Program-made: the position numbers and the translations under genes
Source: Leptobrachium leishanense
Lineage: Eukaryota; Chordata; Amphibia; Anura; Megophryidae
Direction: 5' to 3'
NCBI GenBank assembly: GCA_009667805.1
Contig: CM019071.1
Coordinates: 48,862,693 to 48,926,692 of the forward strand
DNA: 64,000 nt
Notes under the pieces: model-generated
Told to the model about the DNA's origin: nothing
Database searches by the model: none
The model's input: only the letters and a program-made list of their open reading frames with translations
In this document: one piece after another, positions 23,029 to 34,093 of the stretch
How positions within the stretch are numbered: the first letter of the stretch is position 1
How the letters are laid out: each line of letters begins with the position of its first letter

Positions 23029-26000
23029 ATGGTGGGGTCAGACGTCACCATGTCTCAGGTCCAGCCCTGCTTCCAGCTGCTGCGCATGGACTCCGGGGCC
23101 CCCAACACGCTGCAGGGCCCCAACTCCCAGGACCTCTACACCTTCCTGCCTGACTCCTCCCACTGCGTCTACCGGCTGGGGGCACGACCTGACCTCTGCG
23201 ATGTCCCGCTGCCCGGAAAGCCCAAGGTCCACGCCGAGATCCACGCCGAGCGGGAGCCCACGGGGGACTGGAAGGTCAAGCTGGAGAGCTGCGCCAAACA
23301 TGGTGACTATGCGCTGCACTCACACCGGCGTGTCCGGCCCGGCTCAACGTTATGATTTACACCGGCCGGTCACTCAGGATCTGACATATCACACGGACGA
23401 AGGTGGTCCCTGAGATTTGGGGTGGGGGGTGTCGCAGGAGTCCGGCGTAGCCAAAGGACTGTTCCTAGATTTATACACATTGAGCCAAACGATCGGGGCC
23501 AAAAAATGTCATTTAGAACCAGGGCGAAGCATCGAACAACATTTATTATTGTTTACGGACTCGCCGTGAGCTTCTGCGCAGCTCTGCTATACGCCTGCAC
23601 ACACAGCGACTATATGGAGGAGCCCCTAAAAAGACACCTGCGCACCTCATATACATGGAGAATACCCTAAAGACCCCCGCACACCTCATGTACATGGAGT
23701 AGACCCTAAAAAGGCACCCACGCACCTCATACGCGGAGGAGCCCTTAAAGACGCCCGCACACCTCATGTACATGGAGTAGACCCTAAAGACGCCCGCACA
23801 CCTCATGTACATGGAGTAGACCCTAAAGACGCCCGCACACCTCATGTACATGGAGTAGACCCTAAAGACGCCCGCACACCTCATGTACATGGAGTAGACC
23901 CTAAAGACGCCCGCACACCTCATGTACATGGAGTAGACCCTAAAGACGCCCGCACACCTCATGTACATGGAGTAGACCCTAAAGACGCCGCACACCTCAT
24001 GTACATGGAGTAGACCCTAAAGACGCCCCACACCTCATGTACATGGAGTAGACCCTAAAGACGCCCGCACACCTCATGTACATGGAGTAGACCCTAAAGA
24101 CGCCCGCACACCTCATGTACATGGAGTAGACCCTAAAGACGCCCGCACACCTCATGTACATGGAGTAGACCCTAAAGACGCCCGCACACCTCAATGTACA
24201 TGGAGGAGACCCTAAAGACGCCCGCACACCTCATGTACATGGAGTAGACCCTAAAGACGCCCGCACACCTCATGTACATGGAGTAGACCCTAAAGACGCC
24301 CGCACACCTCATGTACATGGAGTAGACCCTAAAGACGCCCGCACACCTCATGTACATGGAGGAGACCCTAAAGATGTCCGCACACCTCATATACAGAGGA
24401 GCCCCTAAAAATCCACCCGCACACATATACGTGGAGGCACCCCTAAAAAGGACACCCGCGTACCTCCTATACACGGAGGAGCCCCTAAGGCCCCGTTCAC
24501 ACTGTGCGATTTGAAAATCCTGCTATCTTTCCGCACGATTTTCATATTCACGACATGGTGCGATTTTGGCAAAGCACCACCAATACAAATCGCAAAAAAA
24601 AGGGTCATATACCAGCGAAATGCGACGTCGCGCGGCAAGATTTGAACAGCTCCATTGAAATGCATTGGAGAAGCTACACATCGCGATGTCACGGCAAAAT
24701 CCGCGCGATAAATCACACAGTGCGAACGGGGCCTAAAAAGACACCAGCGCACCTCATATCATGGAGGAGCCCCTAAAAAGACACCCGCGCATCTCATATA
24801 CTCGGAGGAGCCCCTAAAAAGACACCCGCGCATCTCATATACTCGGAGGACCCCTAAAAAGACACCCGCGCATCTCATATACACGGAGCCCCTAAAAAGA
24901 CACCCGCGCATCTCATATACTCGGAGGAGCCCCTAAAAAGACCACCCGCGCATCTCATATACACGGAGCCCCTAAAAAGACACCCGCGCATCTCATATAC
25001 TCGGAGGAGCCCCTAAAAAGACACCCGCGCATCTCGTATACACGGAGGAGCCCCTAAAAAGACACCCGTGCACCTCATATACTCGGAGGAGCCCCTAAAA
25101 AGACACCCGCGCATCTCATATACACGGAGCCCCTAAAAAGACACCCGTGCACCTCATATACACGGAGGAGCCCCTAAAAAGACACCCGCGCATCTCGTAT
25201 ACACGGAGGAGCCCCTAAAAAGACACCCGTGCACCTCATATACTCGGAGGAGCCCCTAAAAAGACACCCGCGCATCTCGTATACACGGAGGAGCCCCTAA
25301 AAAGACACCCGTGCATCTCATATACACGGAGCCCCTAAAAAGGCACCCGCGCACCCTGAATTTATGGAGGGGCGCCATAAGAGGCTCCATTAGGTGACAG
25401 ATGGAATCAGGCACTTGGGAGTGAGTCTCCATAGCTTCCCATGTGCATACCACCTGCCACTGTCATGTCTCGCTCCTCTTTGTGCTGTTTTGATGTGTTA
25501 ATTGACTCCGTTTCTGTCCGGCAGGTATTTACATCAATGACGTTCCCCTGCAGCATGGTCAAAGGTTGGCGCTGTCAGACGGAGACCTTCTTCACTTCCG
25601 AGAGAAAACAGCTCTTGCGTCTTCTCCGTCTATGTCCCGGGATACGTTCTTCCTCTTTCAGAAAGTCTGCGTGAAACCCCTGGACTTCTCGGCCATCACC
25701 GCTCCCCGAGCTCGTGCCACGTTTCCAGGCTTCACTCCGGTTCTGGGCACACAGCGGCTCGGCGGAGGACGAGGCAGCAGCCCTCATTACACCACGGGAG
25801 CCACGGTCATCCTCAACTCCATCGGCAGCATCAGCAAGATGAAGCGCGAGAGGATGCAAAGCGGAGGGCTGATAGGGGGAGTCGTGGAGGTGACCAAACC
25901 CGCCACCCCGGACCTGCCGTTGCCCTCTCGGACGGGCCTGGAGAGGAGGAGCAGCCGACGGAAGTCTCAGCACAAGGTGTTGTGTGAACTGGAAGAAGAG

Positions 26001-29000
26001 GGGGAGGAAGAGGAGGCCGACAGGGAGAAGAACAGACACAGACAGGAGGGAGCGACTGGGAAGAGGAAACGGAAAAGGGGAAAGAGAAAGGAGGAAGAAG
26101 AGAAGAACGTGCAGCATCACGAGGCTGGCAGGTGAGGCAGAACCAGGCATGAAAGTGATGTCAAAGCTTGGTCGGCCATTGTAGGTGTGCAGTTCCTCGG
26201 TGGTCCCCCATACACTCTTTTCTGGTCCTTTTCCTCTTTCTCATCTGTCTTTCACTTGGACTGAAATCCAAAGAGCAGGAAGACACAGTGCTCAGACGGG
26301 TTCTCCTCCTTGTCTCCTCCTTTTAAATAGGCCCATTATTTCTCATGTCCCCCCACCACCAACCTCCTGTAATAAGGCAGGAATGTCCAAAACTCTGCCC
26401 CCCCCCCCCCCCCGATGTTCCTGAACTACAACTCCCAGAAATCTCTGACTGCATTAGATGGATGGAGAAGCATGGGAGTTGTAGTTAAGGGACATCTGGG
26501 GGGGCCGGAGTTTGGACATCCCTGGTATAAGGGTATCTGATATGTCAGGTCTCCCCATCCCTCTGTTCCATCGTGGCTCCTAATAAATCCTAGTAACGGC
26601 TCCGTCGGATCAGGACACGGATTTAAGGCTAACCTTTAAAAAAAACTTGTCTGACCCAAAAGATTTAGTATAACGGCCCTGCGTGTTTAGGCGGGACACC
26701 TGCTGCCCCATTCTAGCTGTCCCTTGCAGCTCCTTGCTCTAGATCAGTGTTTCTCAAACCTGTCCTCAGGACCCCCTAGCAGGCCAGGTTTGCAGGATAT
26801 GTGATGCACAGCACAGGTGATATGATTTGCTGCTCAGTGATTGCAGGATTCAGTTTGTATTTCCCCCAAGGGAATCTGCAAAATCTGGCCTGGTTGAGGG
26901 TCCCGAGGAGCGGTTTGGGAAACACTGCTCTAAATGAACGCTTCCTAAGCTCTGTATAGGTTTGTTTAGGAAGTGTTACGGTGCAGCAGCCAGAGAATAA
27001 AGAGGGATTTCAAGGTCCTTAATTGTTCTCTCTTGCAGACAGTAATGGGGGGGGGGGGGGGGGATTGTGTTATCTATAACCAATCTGAAAGTCAGGGGCA
27101 ACAAATGGGATGGGGGGTGGCGCAAATTAAACACGAGAGGGTCAAGAAATGGGGGGCATTCATGGCAATCCCTCTTGTGCTTATTTACACACAACGTAAA
27201 CATTTGAGATAACAGCATCTTTATTAGAGCATTTTGCTATTACAAGAGTTACGTTTTATGGATACCGGCTAAAGTTTGGGAACCGCTGTTCCACACCTAA
27301 GGAATGGAAGGGGATCGATATCAGGTTACAGAGTAATAACCGCTGCACGTTAAACCATGGTGAGCATGGAAGGAAAATCAAACACCGTCAGGTGAAGCGC
27401 CTTCAAAAGGAAATGCAACCATTATACGTGCATAAAGTGTAGGGCTGAAACGACTAATCGATAATGGAAATAGTTGACGACTAATTTAATCGGTGTTGAT
27501 TAATCGTCCTGTGTGCAGCACACACTGTTTAGAGTCAGACGGAGTTAAACGTAAATAACCTCAGCGTTGGAGCTGATTGGAGAAGACGTGCCGCTGCTTT
27601 ACTCGCTATGATTTAGTTCTAGGGTTATGTCAGACACAACCAGATTGTTTTTATTCTGTTTACAACAGTAGCAGAACTATTAACACAAACCATGGGATAC
27701 TGCCACTGGGTGAAGGAGCTGTATGCCTGTGTTTTATCCTTACTTGAAGCTGGAGTCCTGTGCCACCACCCTCCCTGCTGCACCCTCTTTGGTTTGGAAA
27801 GGCCATTCCCTCCCTTTTTGGTCTGGTCCCTTTCCCCAAACTCACTCCCACACTCAGATCCGGGTCTTTTGTCCATATCCACTCCCTCTCACACTCAGGT
27901 CAAGTCACTGGAGCAAAGTCACTCCCTTCCACCTCCAGTCCCTCCTCCCACTCAGTTTGTTCATGAAATTATTTAAAAGGGACACTCTACGCACCCTGAA
28001 CACTTTAGCTTATTAACCCTGATTTCATGCTGTCATCATCCTCTATGACCAAGTGCTTGTAGCCACGTTCATTTGAGAAAGCAAACATGGGCTTAAGCTG
28101 CGCCTGCAGCATCAACCCCTCCTTCTGACCAAGCGCTCGCAGCATCAACCCCATCCCTCCGACCAAGCGCTCGCAGCATCAACCCCATCCCTCCGACCAA
28201 GCGCTCGCAGCATCGACCCCATCCCTCTGACCAAGGGCTCGCAGCATCGACCCCATCCCTCTGACCAAGGGCTCGCAGCATCGACCCCATCCCTCTGACC
28301 AAGGGCTCGCAGCATTGACCCCATCCCTCTGACCAAGGGCTCGCAGCATGACCCATCCCTCTGACCAAGGGCTCGCAGCATTGACCCCATCCCTCTGACC
28401 AAGCGCTCGCAGCATCGACCCCATCCCTCTGACCAAGCGCTCGCAGCATCGACCCCATCCCTCCGACCAAGCGCTCGCAGCATCGACCCCATCCCTCCGA
28501 CCAAGCGCTCGCAGCATCGACCCCATCCCTCCGACCAAGCGCTCGCAGCATCGACCCCATCCCTCTGACCAAGGGTCGCAGCATCACCCCATCCCTCTGA
28601 CCAAGGGCTCGCAGCATCGACCCCATCCCTCTGACCAAGCGCTCGCAGCATCGACCCCATCCCTCTGACCAAGCGCTCGCAGCATCAACCCCATCCCTCT
28701 GACCAAGCGCTCGCAGCATCAACCCCATCCCTCTGACCAAGCGCTCGCAGCATCGACCCCATCCCTCTGACCAAGCGCTCGCAGCATCGACCCCATCCCT
28801 CTGACCAAGCGCTCGCAGCATCGACCCCATCCCTCTGACCAACTGTTGCATACCTTGTATGAAAAGTACCTAAGGTACAAACGTTACGTACACTTTACAA
28901 ATTGCTTATGAAAAAGGGGGAGGGGTTGTAGCTAAGTAAACTTTTTTCCGATTTTTTTTTTTATCTGATGAATCGAAATAATAATTGGCCAACTAATTGA

Positions 29001-29537
29001 ATTTATGAGAATAATCATTAGTTGCAGCCCTAATAAAGTGTAACCCCGGCTGTTCTCCGTCGCTCCGCTGGTGTTGATTTTCGTGGTCATGTCACACGGT
29101 GCCGTCATGCTGCTCTACTCGATTGCAAAGCGAATTCAGCATTGCGTCAAATATCGGCTTCAATACCCGGCTCCGGGTGATTTTATCGGGGGGGGGGGTG
29201 TATGACGAGTAAGGGGTGAGAGATCGGTCCCCTGTGGTCTCAAGCCCTTCTGTCTATTTTGCACGTTATCCTCCCGTGTACTCATTGCTGTTTTTTTTTT
29301 TTTTTTTTTGTCAGGAAACCTCGCGGCCGTCCCAGAAAGAATCCTGTGGTCCCTCTGGTGGTGGCTCAGACGTTGTCCAGCGCGGAGCCCTGCGCCTGGA
29401 GCTTTTGCCGTCACCCCCAGGAAGACACCGTCAGCTGGGTGCAGTGCGACCGCTGTGACTCCTGGTTCCACGTGGTGTGCATTGGCCGCAGCCTCACCTC
29501 CCTGCAGGACACAGACTTCCACTGCGGCTGCACGTGA
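23029..29537 (+). CDS. TCF19: TCF19, FHA/PHD chromatin factor (complete, 3 coding exons)
   Basis: Nuclear growth-regulated factor; FHA domain at the N-terminus, PHD finger at the C-terminus that in mammals reads H3K4me3. Exons 23029-23302, 25525-26131, 29315-29537 (TGA); phases 1 and 2, GT-AG; 367 residues (human 345). The ATG at 23029 has a strong Kozak context (GCCATGG); a second ATG at 23050 is possible. Exon 1: PCFQLLRM, DLYTFLPD, YRLG and AEIHAE (FHA strands, start of the domain). Exon 2 completes the FHA (ALSDGDLLHF), then VKPLDFSAIT, VILNSIGS, a basic/acidic stretch (about residues 225-290). Exon 3: AT-hook-like GRPRKNP then the PHD (WVQCDRCDSWFH). Intron 1 is filled by a 39-41-bp minisatellite, intron 2 carries a large hAT element. 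Diverges from CCHCR1 and converges with NPDC1. Confidence 0.95.
23620..25350. repeat. 39-41-bp minisatellite filling TCF19 intron 1
   Basis: Two sub-arrays. The left one (to about 24400) repeats a 39-bp unit with GACGCCCGCACACCTCATGT and ACATGGAGTAGACCCTAAA. The right one (24760-25350) uses a related 40-41-bp unit with GACACCCGCGCATCTCATAT and GGAGGAGCCCCTAAAAA. They are separated by a MITE at 24489-24733. Confidence 0.9.
24489..24733. mobile_element. 245-bp MITE inserted into the minisatellite
   Basis: Ends GGCCCCGTTCACACTGTGCG / CGCACAGTG-type complement ending GAACGGGGCC. Flanked by TAA on both sides; removing the element and one TAA restores the repeat unit CCCCTAAAAAG. Such 3-bp TAA duplications are typical of PIF/Harbinger MITEs. 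Confidence 0.85.
26378..26524. mobile_element. Palindromic MITE
   Basis: Left CAGGAATGTCCAAAACTC and right GAGTTTGGACATCCCTG; inner CTACAACTCCCAGA / GGGAGTTGTAG arms; a C16-like tract inside. TCF19 intron 2. Confidence 0.7.
26745..26927. mobile_element. hAT-type MITE, CAGTGTTTCTCAAACC family
   Basis: Terminal repeats CAGTGTTTCTCAAACC / GGTTTGGGAAACACTG with flanking 8-bp CTCTAGAT / CTCTAAAT (7 of 8). 183 bp, TCF19 intron 2. Confidence 0.85.
27440..29032. mobile_element. hAT-type non-autonomous element, 1.6 kb, carrying a minisatellite
   Basis: Ends TAGGGCTGAAACGACTAATC and ATCATTAGTTGCAGCCCTA, flanked by perfect 8-bp target duplications ATAAAGTG (27432-27439, 29033-29040). The interior has no transposase; it includes a unique segment (27600-28080) and the 34-bp tandem array at 28120-28845. 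TCF19 intron 2. Confidence 0.85.
28120..28845. repeat. 34-bp minisatellite inside the hAT element
   Basis: About 21 units of CCCTCTGACCAAGCGCTCGC + AGCATCGACCCCAT. Variants alternate GCGCTC/GGGCTC and ATCGACC/ATCAACC. The long minus-strand frame through it is not a gene. Confidence 0.9.
29315..29537 (+). CDS. TCF19: TCF19 terminal exon: AT-hook-like motif and PHD finger
   Basis: Begins after a long T-tract acceptor (29291-29314). Encodes PRGRPRKNP, then the PHD finger. Zinc ligands visible: Cys-X4-Cys at the start, QCDRC, FHVVC, and a final C-G-C directly before T-stop. Human TCF19 ends the finger with the usual C-X2-C and several more residues, so this copy has a shortened last ligand pair and tail. 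The two Trp residues that form the methyl-lysine cage region (SWVQC, SWFH) are present. Confidence 0.93.
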
Positions 29538-31651
29538 CCCAACTGGGACCAGACACTCACCTTCTCTTAACGCTCGTTCCATCTACTAACGTGGTCCTGT
29601 CTCCACCCTGATCTCTCATTGATTGCCGTCAATGGCAGAAAGTATTGAGGCCCGATGTTAAATACCCCCTTACCTGCTCCTTTCCCCACTCTGCATCCTA
29701 ATGTCCCCCCCCCCCCCCAGCCGCAGAGCGTAGCCCTGGTCCAGTCGTAGACGATAGAATCCCAGCTTGTGTTCACCTTCCTTTTGCAACGGTTTCATGT
29801 GAGGTCTGACACCCCCTCCCCCCCCTCCTTCATTCCTTGGGTATTGAAATTGGCATGGAGGTCGTGGACAAGCACCGTGGACCCAGATCCGCTCCTGCAC
29901 ACTAATTCCTTCATTATTTAACCCGGTTAAGCTTTTTCTCGGAGTCCAGGCCTCGTCACAGCTACAATAATGCAATCTGTATCAAGGACTGCCTTCAGTT
30001 ACTGGACGTGGGGGGGTAGCCAGGGTATGGGGTGGCAGATGGGGATTTTTCTTAATGTATACACTTTTTTTTTAGATTTTTTTTTTTTCTTTTCATGATA
30101 GACCCCGGTGCAGCTCTGGCTGATACTATTTCTTGGAAAGTCTGTTTTTTTTGGTTACAGACTTTGCATCAGAAATTCTGATTTCATTGGAGTATTATAG
30201 GACGTGTCGTTTCAAAATAGCTGGGGTGCCAAGGGTCACCATCATTGTCCTGTGCCTCCTGGCATGTTACCTGGAAGCCATCTAGCTTGTGGGTATAAGG
30301 CAGTGATTGCGTACCTTGGCACGCCGGGTGTTTCGGAACTACATGTTCCATGATGCCTAGCCAGCCTTAAGCCTGCCGGAGCATTGTGAGACGTGTAGTT
30401 TCAAACCACCTGGGTTGCCAATATTCGCCATAGCTGTCCTATGTTCACCAGCTAGGTGGCATCCAGGGGGCACTATGTATTATACATCTTCTGCATATAA
30501 ATGCAAACCTTTTCTGTTTTGCATAGATTGAGCAGGTGATATGGGGGGGGGAGAGACATGCTGCCTCTCCTAGCGAGACAATAGACCCCTGTAGCTGTAA
30601 AGGTTGGTTGGTTTGCTGGTCACAGGTGGCCATCTGATTTGTGTGCTACTACAGCTCCCATGATGCTGCAGGCCGGGCTGTTGAGCCTTAAAAAGACATC
30701 ATTGCCCAAATCGGCTGATCGCCCTGAATGCACGGCATGTGGATGGGCTGTCTACAACAGGGGGTCAGCAACCTTGTCCCCCTCAGAACTACAGCTCCCA
30801 CGATGCTCAGCTTCTTATGTTGGTAGATTCGTTGGGGGAGTGCAGTTCCAAAGTCCCTGGAGGACCTTGGTTGCTGATGACCCCTGGTGTACAGGTCTCC
30901 GGCCTATTGTTCCACATAACAACCAGCGCTAATAAAAGGAGAAACCGGAGGCAAGATTTCAATTCTGTAAAATAAAGGGTGAAAAATCCCTCTGTGGAAG
31001 TGAGCGGCGGTGTCCCGGGGATTATCTCGAATTTGGACATTAAAGGCAAAGATTTTTTTTCTTTCTCTTAAATGCCCCCTCCCCCAAAAAAAACCACCTG
31101 TCAGACCAACCATCTGAGATCCTGTTACTGTGTCAATCTCAAAGGTATATTCTATTAAAAAAAAGGTCATTTTTGACTTCCATGGATTCCCTTTTTTGCA
31201 GCGTGTGGGTTAATGCCTCCACTAAAGGGTTAACACTTTTTAAATAGCATGGTTGACCACAACGGGCGCGTGGGTTGAATGCTGCTGATTCATTAATCGT
31301 CTCTCGCCAGTCATCGGCTGCGCCCTGTAACTCCGACAGGACTTTAGTTGCCTGATTTAACCCTTTGTGACGATAAAACACATGCTGACGCAGGGGCATT
31401 CAACATTGTATTGAACTGGAATATATATAATATATATCTCCATAAGACTCTCTAAAACCAGACGTTTTGGAGCCTGTCCGGATTTTAGTGCTTCCGGACT
31501 AGGGGTGCTGGGTATGATCGCTCTCCGCTCAGGAATCCGACGGCTGTGTGCTGCAGCAGCTTGCGGCACGCGCCCAGAGCATCTGGGTAGCCGTTCTGCA
31601 GGGAGTCACGCAGACTCCAGCATGTGTGTAAAGGAGTCTTGCCTGGTCGGC
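29538..31651. other. TCF19 3' UTR / intergenic, no gene seen
   Basis: Contains palindromic MITE pieces of the 'ACTACATG..CCATGATGC' family (about 30190-30440, 30650-30690, 30785-30850), homopolymer runs and a possible AATAAA at 30971-30976. No POU-domain or other coding signal is visible on either strand. Confidence 0.5.
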
Positions 31652-31874
31652 CATGTTTTCCTAGACAGACATTGCGGTTTCATGCAGAGGGGAGCACATG
31701 GAAAAGTGCTGCCCTGCAACATGTACAATTATTCTGCTGCAGGAAGGAAATCTGGGTCACCTGGGAATTTGTTTTGATTTCTTACCTGCAGCTTATGGAT
31801 TATACATGCTGCGGGGTGGCATTTTTCATGCGCTGTCCATCAGCATGAATAAATCATGTGTCCAGGAAAACATG
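31652..31874. mobile_element. MITE family C copy 2
   Basis: CATGTTTTCCTAGACA at the left and TGTCCAGGAAAACATG at the right. Internal sequence aligns, reversed, with 13003-13217 (shared blocks GGGGAGCACA, CTGCCCTGCAACATGTA, TGCAGGAAGGAAATC). Confidence 0.75.
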
Positions 31875-32571
31875 GCCGACCTGGCAAACACTGCCGTGAA
31901 GAAATGCTGCAGAGGGTGAAATCCAGAATCCCCGGAGTCACAAGAATTCCGGATAAAAGGTGCTCAGATTTCTTTCCTTTCCCCCCCCCCCCTTCCTTCT
32001 AGAATGTCCCTTTTTAACCCTTTCACTGCTGAGCCATTTCACGTCTTTAATAATAAAAAAAAGGAATTTTTTTTTTTTTTTTTCTTTACTTTAAACATGG
32101 TCATGTTTGGTATCAGTGGAAAGGCCATGCTCTGGCCGACCTTGACGTGTGCTGTCAAAAACCTATATTAAATAAATTAAAAAAATCCATCTAATCTGGC
32201 TTCAGCAAGCGGTGAGGAGTCGGCAACCCTGGGCCTCCAGATATTTTGAGACTACATCTCCCATTATGCTCAGGTACTCGCATTGGCTGAGCCTCATGGG
32301 AAATGTAGTTCCAAAACCTCTGAAGGGCCGCCGTTGCTGACTCCTCCACTAAGGTGGGTTTTAGAGGGTTTCCTGCGGGTAATTGAAGTCGCATCCCCTT
32401 TACATCGGAGGCTTTTGTGAGACTTCATACTGTTGAGCATTTGTCCAGGCGTGACCCCTTTGTTGTGAACCGTGTTTTGTAAATCCAGAATCTGTATTTA
32501 AATGGGAAATCTGGCACCCGCTACGTACAACGTGTGTAAGTGCTTCGTGTATCCACTTTTGTAAAATTGGC

Positions 32572-32577
32572 AATAAA
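32572..32577 (+). promoter_or_regulatory. Candidate poly(A) signal (TCF19)
   Basis: AATAAA in TTGGCAATAAACGC, followed about 30 nt later by a T/GT-rich stretch. If used, the TCF19 3' UTR would be about 3 kb and include MITEs. The AATAAA at 30971 is a nearer alternative. Confidence 0.35.
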
Positions 32578-32817
32578 CGCTAAGCCCTGTTTTCAAAACC
32601 TTTTCTGCTGCTTTTGGTGTAAACTGGGCTCCGTCCTGTTAATGACTGAGGGTTTATATCGTTCCTCCGCTTTTGTGTAAATCATGTGACGCGGTGAGCT
32701 CCACCAGAAAGTCTCACGCGTATGTGCTTGTTGCTCCGGGGTTCACCCTACTACGAAGCTCTAGAAATGAGCACACGTGTGCCAGGCATGATCCCAACGA
32801 CCAAAAAATAACGGATT

Positions 32818-33345
32818 TTTAAAGGACACTTAAAAAAAGAGTTGGCCCCCCCCCTTTTTTTTTTTTTTTGCCCTTAAATAATTGGGTATAAGCTGCTGAC
32901 AGCCTCTGCCCACTTACTTTATTTTTCGATTTTTGGGTGAATTTATGCCCCTTCCCCCCCCTCCTCACTGCTCCTTCTCTTCGACTCATGGACTCCCAAA
33001 CCTGGAAGTCCCTGATGCTTTTCTGTGCATTTTGTGCTCCTCTGCAACTTGCGTAGAGTAGGAACCACAGATTGCGCAGCGCTACGGGACTCGCACACTT
33101 TTTACATACACAAGTTCCGTAGCGCCTGCGCAGAGCAATGGGTCGGAGCTGCACGCGCATGCACAGATCTGATCCATCGTTGCCTCTGGGAACGCTCGCT
33201 ACAGCGATTGGTCTCGGAGGGTTCCCGGCTGCTGGTGATGCTGCGTGAGTGGAGGAAACTCCTCCACTTCACCTAGCATTTTCTCTAGATTGCGGTAGGG
33301 GGGGGGGGCACGCCTCACATCCTGACCACTTTAGTGTCCCTTTAA
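32818..33345. mobile_element. MITE family D copy 1
   Basis: Ends TTAAAGGACACTT / GTGTCCCTTTAA. Interior shares long blocks with 42185-42755, e.g. CTGCACGCGCATGCACAGAT, GTAGCGCCTGCGCAGAGC and TTTTGCCCTTAAA. GC-rich middle; no coding capacity. Confidence 0.65.
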
Positions 33346-34036
33346 ATAGCTGGTGGTAATGGCCTATCCTCAGGTCAGCCTTACATCGGGGCTGAGGGAG
33401 CTGCAGCATCGGGACCTATAGTAGGCCCCAGTGGTTTCAACCTAAAGGAGGACAAAGATACAACAGGCGTGAGAAGTCTGGGAAGAGGCACAATGGGAAC
33501 ATCCAAAATCTTCACCTGTTGATCCACTAAGACAATAATGTGGCCCTGATAAACCTGAAGGTCTCTGACACACACAGAGCTCACTGTATGATGTTTCAGG
33601 GTTTTCTAGGAGCTATGGGAATCAATCTTCAGGCGCGTTGATGCCTCTAGGTCTCACATGGTCATTATGGCCCTCGTAGTGTACGTGTGTAACTGCATTA
33701 CTGTCACACGCTCTGATTTTACTGTAAATATTTTTCCTTTTCGTCCTATGCTTTGTCCGAGGTGCCCTCTCTCTCGCTACGTCACCAAGACGCTGAGCTG
33801 GCAACACACGTAAAAAACTACACAACAACAAAACATAAAGCCCTGTGTACTCTGAGAATGCACACTTCAGTGTTAAGAGGTCCCTTTTGTGTGGTCTGCG
33901 GGGGTGTACGTGTGCCGCTGCTTTTATATCCTGTATTAAGGAAACGCGTTGGGCCGGATTCACGTTTTAATGCACGACGCATGCAGATAAATATAGAATC
34001 TATAACATTGTACAGCGCTCCACAGCAAACGCTCCA

Positions 34037-34093
34037 TCATTGCGTGGCCGGTAACGGATCGAAGAGTGGATTGTGAACCTCCATTTCCCCCAC
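34037..34093 (-). CDS. NPDC1-family last coding exon (19 codons)
   Basis: Very short exon reached from the GTGAGT donor after 37098. Acceptor CCTGCAG ends at 34094. It reads [22 protein letters not shown], which matches the conserved NPDC1 C-terminus (GEMEVRNPLFD in human) and keeps phase 0. The preceding intron (34094-37097) is nearly all tandem repeat. Confidence 0.93.
   Translation of the reverse strand: MGEMEVHNPLFDPLPATQ

Noticed and set aside
28093..28851. 252-codon frame on the minus strand
   Set aside because: Formed by the 34-bp minisatellite in a hAT element; three frames show the same repeating peptide.
29538..34036. Search for a POU domain or homeodomain exon
   Set aside because: None seen in any frame; reported as absence rather than as a gene.
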